This document shows positions 5,624-11,240 of a stretch of 11,240 nucleotides of DNA, in pieces (position 1 is the stretch's first letter; the number at the start of each line of letters is the position of its first letter). Source of the stretch: JALZAA01 sp035316005 (GTDB lineage Bacteria > Actinomycetota > Acidimicrobiia > IMCC26256 > JACDBD01); NCBI GenBank assembly GCA_035316005.1, contig DATFXK010000338.1:1-11240 (forward strand), written 5' to 3'. The position numbers and the translations under genes are program-made. The notes below the pieces were generated by a model. The model did no database searches. It was not told where the DNA came from and was given only the letters and a program-made list of their open reading frames with translations.

Positions 5624-6294
5624 CCGACTGCTACCCCCTCCGACGCGTCCGCGCCGGCTTCTTCGCCTGTTCCGATGCTACCGGGGCCCGTGATGCCGCC
5701 GGCCGCGACGATCAGCTGCTCGAGCTCTCGTTGCCGGTTGGCGGCCCGTTCGACCTCTTCGGGCGAGGTGATCAGCGACTGCAAGAGCATCTCGCCCTCG
5801 CGCCAGTCCTCGAACTCGTCCTGCAGGATGAACTTCAGCGAGCGCATCGTCGGCGCGTCGGTGATCCTGCTCGTCGCGTTGAGATGGAACGTGTACGCGG
5901 CGATCTTGCGCGGGATGAGCACGCGGTACACGCCGACGAGCTTCTCGATCGTCAGCTCCGGCGCCTCCGGCTCGCGCACGGCGTCGACGAAGGCGACCAT
6001 CTCGTCGTTGGGCGGCTCGGTGAGCCGCTCGGTGTTCATCTCCCGCAGCTCGGGGAGGCGCTTGTTCCAGAGCTCGGCGTGCCAGGCGTGGTGGTAGCAG
6101 TGCCGGCCGAGCACGAGCTTCACGTCGAGCTCGGGAACCGTCGCCACCCAGCCGCCGAGCGCCTCGAAGAGGCGCATCTCGATCCACTTGTAGTTGCCGA
6201 CCCGGCGGGCGGATTCGACGACGCCGAAGAGCCCCGGCAGCTCGCGCCGGTCCCACGGAGCAAAGGCGGCACGGGGCTGGCCCGGTTCGGTCAC
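5620..6294 (-). CDS. Ferritin-like superfamily protein with degenerate metal ligands
   Basis: This 224-aa, mostly helical protein is the first gene of the operon. Helix-forming segments resemble a ferritin-like bundle: NYKWIEMRLFEALGGW (about 34-49), LVLGRHCYHHAWHAELWNKRL (60-80), LIPRKIAAYTFHLNA (126-140) and FILQDEFEDWREGEMLLQSL (155-174). The second segment matches the 'RH....RHAELW' pattern of ferritin-like proteins but is histidine-heavy (His65, His68, His69, His72). The fourth lacks the usual ExxH, so the metal site is either atypical or lost. Family assignment is an inference from pattern and from the DUF455-type neighbour. A Gly/Ala-rich tail (about 199-224) looks disordered. The start is GTG at 6294, with GGGGGAT as ribosome-binding site about 8 nt upstream. 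Its promoter overlaps a TetR-type palindrome at 6343-6360. Confidence 0.72.
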   Translation of the reverse strand: MTEPGQPRAAFAPWDRRELPGLFGVVESARRVGNYKWIEMRLFEALGGWVATVPELDVKLVLGRHCYHHAWHAELWNKRLPELREMNTERLTEPPNDEMVAFVDAVREPEAPELTIEKLVGVYRVLIPRKIAAYTFHLNATSRITDAPTMRSLKFILQDEFEDWREGEMLLQSLITSPEEVERAANRQRELEQLIVAAGGITGPGSIGTGEEAGADASEGVAVG

Positions 6295-6329
6295 GCGTTG
6301 ATCCCCCGGTCGATCACGGCTGCGGCGTC

Positions 6330-6359
6330 ATTCTCACTGGGCCTTGACCGAACGGTCAA
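6330..6359 (-). promoter_or_regulatory. Promoter of the three-gene ferritin-like operon
   Basis: On the minus strand TTGACC (6359-6354; 5/6 to TTGACA) is followed by an 18-nt spacer and GAGAAT (6335-6330; 4/6 to TATAAT), 36 bases before the GTG start of the 5620-6294 gene. The -35 hexamer is one half-site of the palindrome at 6343-6360. It lies at the very end of the upstream transporter gene. Confidence 0.55.
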
Positions 6360-6360
6360 G
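6343..6360. promoter_or_regulatory. TetR-family-type operator palindrome CTTGACCGAACGGTCAAG
   Basis: The two 8-base arms CTTGACCG and CGGTCAAG are perfect inverted repeats around a 2-base centre. The TTGACC..GGTCAA form resembles known TetR-family sites such as the RutR box (TTGACCAnnTGGTCAA). It covers the -35 of the ferritin-like operon, where a bound repressor would block polymerase, and also contains the stop codon of the upstream transporter gene. No TetR gene is in the window, so the regulator would be encoded elsewhere. Confidence 0.6.
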
Positions 6361-7261
6361 TGACGGATGGCACACGTGCGGCGGTGCGCCGCCGGGCACC
6401 GAACTCGGCGACGAGGATGCCGGCGAGGATGATCGCCGCGCCGAGGTAGCCGCCCCAGCCGAGTCGCTCGCCGACCGCGTAGCCGAAGAACCCGGCGACG
6501 ACCGGCTCGAGCAGTTCGATGATGCTGGCGCGCGCCGCCTCGACCCGGCGCTGCGCCCACGCCTGGATGCTGAACGCGAACGCCGAGCAGCCCAACCCGG
6601 TGAAGACGACGGCGAACATCGCCTGCGCCGTGAAATCACCGAACCCGTCGAGCACCACGATCGGCGCGGCCAGCACCGCGATCGCGAGCAACTCGACACA
6701 CGTGAGCGTGACGACGTCGAAGCGGTTCGCCCACGCGCCCAGCTGCACGAACCAGATGCCGAACGACAACGCCGTGACGAGCGTGATCGCATCGCCGAAG
6801 CCGAGGCTCGGCTGCGCTCCGGTGAGGAGGAAGAGCCCGAGAACCGCGAGTGCCACCGAGATCACGACCCACCGATTCGGAAGCCGGCGGTACACCACGG
6901 CCGCGACGAGTGGTGTGAACACCGCGAACAGCCCGGTGATGAAGGCCGAGTTCGAGGTCGTCGTGTGCTGGAGCCCGACGTTCTGACACACGTACCCGAC
7001 GAACGCACTGACGCCCAGGGCGATGCCGCAGGCGGTCATCACTCGCTGCGAATCGGTGGGTCGCGCCGCCGGCCCCCGCCATCCGCGCCGCAGCGCGAGC
7101 GGCAGGAGAGCGGCGCCGCCGATTGCAAAGCGCACGAGGATGAAGCCGGTGGCGGTGAGGTCGTCGAGCGCGTCCTGGACGATCGTGAAGGTGGCGCCGT
7201 AGAGGAAGCTGGCGACGACGAGCGCCAGCTCCGGATAGAACGCGCGCAGCCGCGCGTTCAA
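6356..7261 (-). CDS. EamA/DMT-superfamily transporter
   Basis: This 301-aa inner-membrane protein has about ten hydrophobic helices, arranged as two EamA repeats (about 14-146 and 155-285). Characteristic segments are SFLYGATFTIVQDAL in helix 1, FILVRFAIGGAALLPLAL, the NVGLQHTTTSNSAFITGLFAVFTP block of repeat 1 (quoted by its ends NVGLQ and VFTP), and ASIIELLEPVVAGFFGY then GAAIILAGILVAE in repeat 2. Family members export or import amino acids, nucleosides and other metabolites; the substrate is unknown. The start is TTG at 7261, overlapping the nadE stop as TTGA, so translation is probably coupled to nadE. A link to NAD precursors or breakdown products is possible but only suggested by this arrangement. 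The last codons lie inside the TetR-type palindrome. Confidence 0.88.
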   Translation of the reverse strand: MNARLRAFYPELALVVASFLYGATFTIVQDALDDLTATGFILVRFAIGGAALLPLALRRGWRGPAARPTDSQRVMTACGIALGVSAFVGYVCQNVGLQHTTTSNSAFITGLFAVFTPLVAAVVYRRLPNRWVVISVALAVLGLFLLTGAQPSLGFGDAITLVTALSFGIWFVQLGAWANRFDVVTLTCVELLAIAVLAAPIVVLDGFGDFTAQAMFAVVFTGLGCSAFAFSIQAWAQRRVEAARASIIELLEPVVAGFFGYAVGERLGWGGYLGAAIILAGILVAEFGARRRTAARVPSVT

Positions 7262-8967
7262 CCAGGCCAGCGGTTCGTGATCGGCAGGCGCCGGTCCTTG
7301 CCGAAGGCCTTCGGTGACACGCGCACGCCCGGTGGCGCCTGACGCCGCTTGTACTCGTTGCGGTCGACCAGCAGGGCGATCCTGCGCGCCGTCTCGGCGT
7401 CGAACCCGGCCTCTTCGAGCTCGGCCACCGACAGGTCACCTTCCACGTAGCGCCCGAGGATCGGGTCGAGCACGGAGTACTCCGGCAGTGAGTCGCTGTC
7501 ACGCTGGTCGGGCCGCAGCTCCGCGCTCGGCGGCTTGTCGAGCACGGACTCGGGAACGAGGTCGCGCCCAGCCCGCTCGTTGCGGTCGCGAGCAAGGGCG
7601 TACACGAGCATCTTCGGAACGTCCTTGATCACCGAGAAGCCACCGGCCATGTCGCCGTACAGGGTCGAGTACCCGGTGGCGAGCTCGCTCTTGTTGCCGG
7701 TTGTCAGCACGAGCCCGCCGAACTTGTTCGACAGGCTCATGAGGACCGTGCCGCGGATGCGAGCCTGGAGGTTCTCCTCGGCCAGCCCGGCCTCGGTGCC
7801 CCGGAACGGCTCCGCCAGCATGTCGAGGAACGCGTTGTGCGCGGCCTCGATCGGGACGGTGAGCGTCCGGATGCCCAGGTTGGCGGCGACCGCTTCGGCG
7901 TCGGTCACGCTTCCCTCGCTGGAGAAACGCGACGGCATCAGCACGCCCACAACGCGATCGGGACCGAGGGCGTCGCTCGCGATCGTGGCGACGAGCGACG
8001 AGTCGATCCCCCCTGACAGGCCGATGACGACGTCGGTGAAGCCGTTCTTCACGACGTAGTCGCGCGTGCCGAGAACGAGCGCCTCGTAGACCTCGCGTAC
8101 CGGAGGGAGCACCGACTCGATCCGCGGCGGTTCGCCCCGCTCGCGGAGCTGCGCGTCGGTGACCTTCACCTCTGGGAGGGCCGGCGCCGACCACCGCCCG
8201 CGCGGGTCGAGCAGACGCTTGCGGAACGTCGGCCGCACGTCGAGGTCGACGACGAGCAGGTCCTCGGCGAACTGGCGGGCCCGGGCGAGCAGCCGGCCCT
8301 GCTCGTCGAACACGAGCGACCCGCCGTCGAAGACGAGCTCGTCCTGACCGCCGACGAGGTTGACGTAGACGATCGGCACGGACGCGTCGGCGGCCCGGGT
8401 GGACAGCATCGTCTCGCGCTCGCGGAGCCGGCCGGCGTAGTACGGCGAGCCGTTGATGTTCACGACGAGCTCGGCGCCCCCGGCGGCCTGCGTGATGATC
8501 GGCCCGCTCGGGCTCCAGGCGTCCTCGCAGATCGTGACGGCCACGCGCGTGCCGGCGACGTTGAACAGCGGGCCGTCCGTGCTCGAGGCGGTGAAGTAGC
8601 GCTGCTCGTCGAACACGGTCGAGTTCGGAAGGATGTGCTTGCGGTACACGCCGTGGATCTTGCCGTTCGCGCAGACGGCGGCCGCGTTGTAGAGGTCGCG
8701 CTCGAGCCGGGGATAGCCGATGACCGCTGCCGCCCGATCGGTCCGGGCGGCGACCTTCTCCAAGGTCTCCTGGGCCTGAGCCACGAACGCGGGCCGCAGC
8801 AGCAGGTCTTCGGGCGGATATCCGGTGACCGCCAGCTCGGGGAACACCACGAGGTCACAGGCGTCGCTTGCGGCTCGCTCGTAGGCGTGGAGGATGCGCG
8901 CCGCGTTGCCCTCGAGGTCGCCGACGACGAGATTCAACTGTGCGAGAGCGACCCGGAGCCTGGGCAT
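7258..8967 (-). CDS. nadE: Glutamine-dependent NAD+ synthetase
   Basis: NadE makes NAD+ from deamido-NAD+ and ATP, using ammonia from glutamine. The 569-aa protein has two domains. The N-terminal carbon-nitrogen hydrolase (glutaminase) domain carries the Glu44-Lys110-Cys147 triad, seen in FPELAVTGYPPEDLL, YRKHILPN and TICEDAW. The C-terminal synthetase domain (from about residue 285) has the ATP PP-loop VIGLSGGIDSSLVATIA (SGGIDS at 318-323), then LTTGNKSELATGYSTLYGDM and a DKPPSAELRPDQRDSDSLP substrate loop. The size fits the shorter two-domain bacterial form rather than the ~680-aa mycobacterial one. The ATG start at 8967 lacks a Shine-Dalgarno sequence; TATCCT exactly six bases upstream suggests a leaderless transcript. 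It lies 27 nt after the stop of the glycine-rich gene and overlaps the EamA-type gene by 4 nt. Confidence 0.97.
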   Translation of the reverse strand: MPRLRVALAQLNLVVGDLEGNAARILHAYERAASDACDLVVFPELAVTGYPPEDLLLRPAFVAQAQETLEKVAARTDRAAAVIGYPRLERDLYNAAAVCANGKIHGVYRKHILPNSTVFDEQRYFTASSTDGPLFNVAGTRVAVTICEDAWSPSGPIITQAAGGAELVVNINGSPYYAGRLRERETMLSTRAADASVPIVYVNLVGGQDELVFDGGSLVFDEQGRLLARARQFAEDLLVVDLDVRPTFRKRLLDPRGRWSAPALPEVKVTDAQLRERGEPPRIESVLPPVREVYEALVLGTRDYVVKNGFTDVVIGLSGGIDSSLVATIASDALGPDRVVGVLMPSRFSSEGSVTDAEAVAANLGIRTLTVPIEAAHNAFLDMLAEPFRGTEAGLAEENLQARIRGTVLMSLSNKFGGLVLTTGNKSELATGYSTLYGDMAGGFSVIKDVPKMLVYALARDRNERAGRDLVPESVLDKPPSAELRPDQRDSDSLPEYSVLDPILGRYVEGDLSVAELEEAGFDAETARRIALLVDRNEYKRRQAPPGVRVSPKAFGKDRRLPITNRWPG

Positions 8968-8973
8968 GACTCA

Positions 8974-8979
8974 AGGATA
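8974..8979 (-). promoter_or_regulatory. Putative -10 box of a leaderless nadE promoter
   Basis: Read on the minus strand this is TATCCT (4/6 to TATAAT, TAnnnT), followed by exactly six bases and the nadE ATG. There is no Shine-Dalgarno sequence and no clear -35. The spacing equals that of the 1576-1581 site. Confidence 0.42.
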
Positions 8980-8994
8980 CGGGGACTGGTTGGA

Positions 8995-9977
8995 TCAGCC
9001 CGTGAGACGCGGCACCGCTACCACCGCGACCGCGATGGATCCGGGCGTGACAACCCCTGGCGGCGGAGGCTCCGGTGGAGTCGGTGAGGGGCAGCCGACG
9101 GGATCGGGTCCATAGGTAATGGAGATCTCGCCGTTGCCGGTGCGGACGCCGGTCGCGAAGGTCGTGCCGGCAGGGCCCGCGCCGGACCCACCGCCGCCGT
9201 TCGGGAAGTTGGACCCGGTGCCTCCTCCACCACCGCCGCCGAGCGCGCCCGCGCCACCACCACCGCCGCCCTGACCCTGGCCGGCGCCAGCATCGTCGTT
9301 CCCGCCGCTGCCGCCGAGACCAGCCGCGCCGGCGTCGCCGTTCGAGCCGCCCGCGCCACCTGTCCCGCGTGTGCCGCCGTTGCTACCGGATTGCCCCCCT
9401 GTGGCCCCGCCGGTGATGCCGCTGCCGTTGTTGCCGGATTGACCCCCGGCGCCGCCATCGCCTTTCTGGGAGATCTGCCCTCCGGCACCACCGCCCCCGC
9501 CGCCCCCGGCGATGAGCAGCACCGTGGCGCCGCGGCGGACATCCGAGGCTCCGCCGCCGCCACCAGCAGGAAACCCGCCGGTTGGTCCGAGGCCGTTGCC
9601 GCCTGCCCCGCCGCCGTTGAAGCCGCCGGCGCCGACCGTCGGGGACAGCGGGCCGCCGGCACCGTTCCCGCCCGCGCCGCCGACGACGACGTGCAGGGTT
9701 TCGCCCGGCGTCACCACCACGGAGCCTGTGGCCCGACCGCCGAGGCCGCCATGGCCGCGAACGGTGTTGTCGACGTCGCCGTCCCGGCCTCGGCGCCGAA
9801 TGCGTCGACGGTGATCTCGCACACGTTCTGGGGCACCGTGAAATCCTCGGACGAGCCTGTGAACGAGAACGTCTCTGAGGTGGGCTGGGCGCCAGCGATC
9901 CCGGCGCCGGTCACTGCGACGAAGGCGCCCGCGACGAGGCACGCGCTCGCCCCGCTGAGGAAAGTCGTTCTCGTCAT
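8995..9977 (-). CDS. Secreted glycine-rich protein, reading frame split by an apparent frameshift
   Basis: One gene appears to lie in two frames. From ATG 9977, after a GGGGGCGG ribosome-binding site, frame A encodes a signal peptide (basic MTRTTF, hydrophobic core, AGA|QPT cleavage near residue 30) and SFTGSSEDFTVPQNVCEITV, the usual opening of secreted glycine-rich beta-domain proteins. After Glu63 (9789) frame A turns into non-family sequence and stops at 9711. The expected continuation is in the -1 frame from 9786: GGLGGRATGSVVVTPGETLH, long Gly runs with ASDVRRGATVLLIAGGGG, then GNGEISITYG and a PPEPPPP tail, stopping at 8995. Restoring one base near 9786-9788 gives a protein of about 327 aa. 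It may be a sequencing error, a real mutation or recoding. The function, perhaps surface or matrix, is unknown. There is no sortase or clear C-terminal anchor. Confidence 0.68.
9781..9791 (-). other. Apparent one-base frameshift in the glycine-rich gene
   Basis: On the minus strand the frame A codons GAG-GCC-GGG should become GAG-G?C-CGG-GAC to continue in the downstream frame, so one base is missing around 9786-9788. The flanking run GCCGGG is GC-rich, but there is no classic X-XXY-YYZ slippery heptamer. Confidence 0.6.
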
Positions 9978-10046
9978 CGTCCGCCGCCCCCGGAGGATCG
10001 AGAGTCGCAGCGCACTACTCACTAACCGGACGTCCCCACAGGTTCC
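9978..10046. promoter_or_regulatory. Divergent promoter region of the glycine-rich gene and glnE
   Basis: This 69-bp gap must hold start signals for both divergent genes. On the minus side GGGGGCGG precedes the ATG at 9977. On the plus side ACAGG precedes GTG 10047. I find no convincing -10/-35 pair on either strand, and no operator-like palindrome. Confidence 0.35.
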
Positions 10047-11240
10047 GTGGGCGACACTGTCGGGGTGGCGCACACGCTCCTCTCGCCCGAGCTGACGAAC
10101 GCGGTCGAACGCTCGGCGGACCCGGCCATGACCCGGGCCTTCCTCACGCGTCTGCTCGGGGACCATCCGCCGTTGGCCGACGTGCTGACGACGAACCCAC
10201 TCGTACGCGACGCGCTCGTGGCGATGAGCGCGGCGTCGCGCTCGCTGTCGAACGCAGTGTCACGCGATCCCTCGCTGCTCGACCCGCTGCGGGACGGCGA
10301 CCGCTTCGCACGTGAGCGCGAGTTCTCCGAGTATCGCGCCGCGGCGGCGGACTTCCTGGCCGCGTCGGACGACGGTCGGGGCGCGCTGCGCCGTTGGAAG
10401 CAGCGCGAGCTGCTGCGCATCGCGGCCCGCGACCTCCTCGGGGCGGCCGACCTACCCGCCGTTGGCCGCGAGCTGGCGGCGCTGGCCTCGGTGTGCCTCG
10501 AGTGCGCGCTCGAGCTCGTCGTGCCCGACGTCGCGCTGGCGGTCATCGCCATGGGGAAGCTCGGAGGACGGGAGCTCAACTACGCCAGTGATGTCGACGT
10601 CCTGTTCGTGCACGAGGGCGACGGTCCGACCGCCGAGCGCGCCGCGCGCGCCGTCCTCACCACGATGAGCGAGCCGACCGCCGACGGGATCGTGTTCCGG
10701 ACCGACGCCGACCTGCGACCGGAAGGGCGTTCGGGGCCCTTGTCCCGAACGCTCGACGCCTACGCCGCTTACTACGCGCGGTGGGCACAGCCGTGGGAGT
10801 TCCAGGCGGCCTTGAAGGCGCAGCCCGTCGCAGGCGACGCCGCGCTCGGCCGGCGCTTTGCCGAGCTGGTCCAGCCGTTCGTCTGGCCGGAGGTGCTCGA
10901 CCCCGAGGCCGTCCGCTCGGTGCGCGCCATGAAGGCCAGGGCCGAGGGAGAGATCAACCGGCGGGGGTTGGCCGACCGCGAGGTGAAGCGGGGGCGGGGC
11001 GGGATCCGGGACATCGAGTTCGCGGTGCAGCTGCTCCAGCTCGTGCACGGCCGGCACGACTGCTCGGTCCGCTCCCCCACGACCCTCGACGCGCTCGCCC
11101 AGCTGGCGGCGGGCGGATACGTCGAGCAGGACGACGCCACTCAACTCGGCGAGGCGTACCGCTTCCTGCGAACCGTCGAGCACCGGCTGCAGCTGCAGGA
11201 CGAGCAGCAGACCCACACGCTCCCGACCGACGTCGGGGCG
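10047..11240 (+). CDS. glnE: Glutamine synthetase adenylyltransferase/adenylyl-removase, N-terminal part
   Basis: GlnE adds AMP to glutamine synthetase and removes it, tuning ammonia assimilation. The 398 codons present cover the N-terminal adenylyl-removing domain, which has a nucleotidyltransferase fold. MGKLGGRELNYASDVDVLF (169-187) has the metal-binding Asp182 and Asp184. RTDADLRPEGRSGPL is at 218-232. The core KRGRGGIRDIEFAVQLLQL starts at 314. Downstream is VEHRLQLQDEQQTHTLP. The gene is cut by the window edge; full-length enzymes are about 950-1000 aa, so the adenylyltransferase domain is missing only because of the edge. The start is uncertain. GTG 10047 has ACAGG just upstream and is preferred; GTG 10065 is in frame but lacks a ribosome-binding site. 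An in-frame stop at 10023 limits the extension. It is divergent from the glycine-rich gene. Confidence 0.95.
   Translation, partial: MGDTVGVAHTLLSPELTNAVERSADPAMTRAFLTRLLGDHPPLADVLTTNPLVRDALVAMSAASRSLSNAVSRDPSLLDPLRDGDRFAREREFSEYRAAAADFLAASDDGRGALRRWKQRELLRIAARDLLGAADLPAVGRELAALASVCLECALELVVPDVALAVIAMGKLGGRELNYASDVDVLFVHEGDGPTAERAARAVLTTMSEPTADGIVFRTDADLRPEGRSGPLSRTLDAYAAYYARWAQPWEFQAALKAQPVAGDAALGRRFAELVQPFVWPEVLDPEAVRSVRAMKARAEGEINRRGLADREVKRGRGGIRDIEFAVQLLQLVHGRHDCSVRSPTTLDALAQLAAGGYVEQDDATQLGEAYRFLRTVEHRLQLQDEQQTHTLPTDVGA

Noticed and set aside
4814..6097. 427-codon plus-strand open frame across the ferritin-like genes
   Set aside because: Antisense shadow of two genes with good start signals, overlaps and family motifs.
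6344..7342. 332-codon plus-strand open frame opposite the transporter
   Set aside because: Extremely Arg/Glu/Asp-rich shadow of a hydrophobic membrane gene.
9018..9662. Alternative minus-strand frame through the glycine-rich region
   Set aside because: Ala/Arg/Ser-rich frame without family features; the frame with ASDVR and ISITYG segments is the real one.
9100..9700. Tandem repeat or CRISPR-like array
   Set aside because: The repetitiveness comes from glycine codons in a coding sequence; there is no fixed repeat unit with spacers.
9781..9791. Programmed -1 ribosomal frameshift
   Set aside because: No slippery heptamer and no clear stimulatory structure by eye; an error or mutation is simpler.
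9391..10095. Plus-strand open frame opposite the glycine-rich gene
   Set aside because: Pro/Ala-rich antisense of glycine codons; no ribosome-binding site or domain.
171..11240. A selenoprotein gene in the window using the tRNA-Sec
   Set aside because: No conserved family here is interrupted by an in-frame TGA; the only broken gene is a frameshift.

Overview
The window is high-GC and densely coded, with many GTG starts (one TTG), actinobacterial-type genes (an HrdB/SigB-like sigma-70 factor, a GAP/SfLAP-type membrane protein, a two-domain NAD+ synthetase, GlnE) and two promoter-like sites that look leaderless. This fits a chromosomal segment of an actinobacterium. A lineage such as Acidimicrobiia is my guess and is not demonstrated. 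I see no insertion sequence, phage gene, CRISPR array or other mobile element.

Layout. 1-845 (+): a selenocysteine tRNA (selC, anticodon UCA), then a GAP-family six-helix membrane protein. 817-1569 (-): a convergent multi-helix membrane protein whose 3' end overlaps the previous gene by 29 bases. 1614-2606 (+): an aldo/keto reductase, divergent from the membrane protein and ending at a strong GC-rich hairpin. 2692-3630 (-): the sigma-70 factor. 3631-3824: a divergent intergenic region with a DnaA-box-like nonamer and an inverted repeat. 3825-4142 (+): a small antibiotic-biosynthesis-monooxygenase (ABM) fold protein, separated by a 43-bp hairpin from the next convergent operon.

6294-4185 (-): three tightly packed genes, a degenerate ferritin-like protein, a DUF455-type ferritin-like protein with good di-metal ligand motifs, and an unrecognised 205-aa protein. 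They sit behind a promoter whose -35 hexamer lies inside an 18-bp TetR-type palindrome. This is the most interesting unit in the window. 8967-6356 (-): nadE, coupled through a TTGA overlap to an EamA/DMT-type transporter. 9977-8995 (-): a secreted glycine-rich protein whose signal-peptide half and glycine-rich half lie in different frames. 10047-11240 (+): the first ~398 codons of glnE, running off the window edge.

Functional picture. Most genes are housekeeping or accessory: nitrogen control (GlnE), NAD synthesis (NadE), transcription (sigma factor) and selenocysteine decoding (tRNA-Sec; its partners selA, selB and selD are not here). The ferritin-like operon is the one unit whose genes appear to act together, with its own promoter and operator. 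Its substrate or role cannot be read from the sequence.
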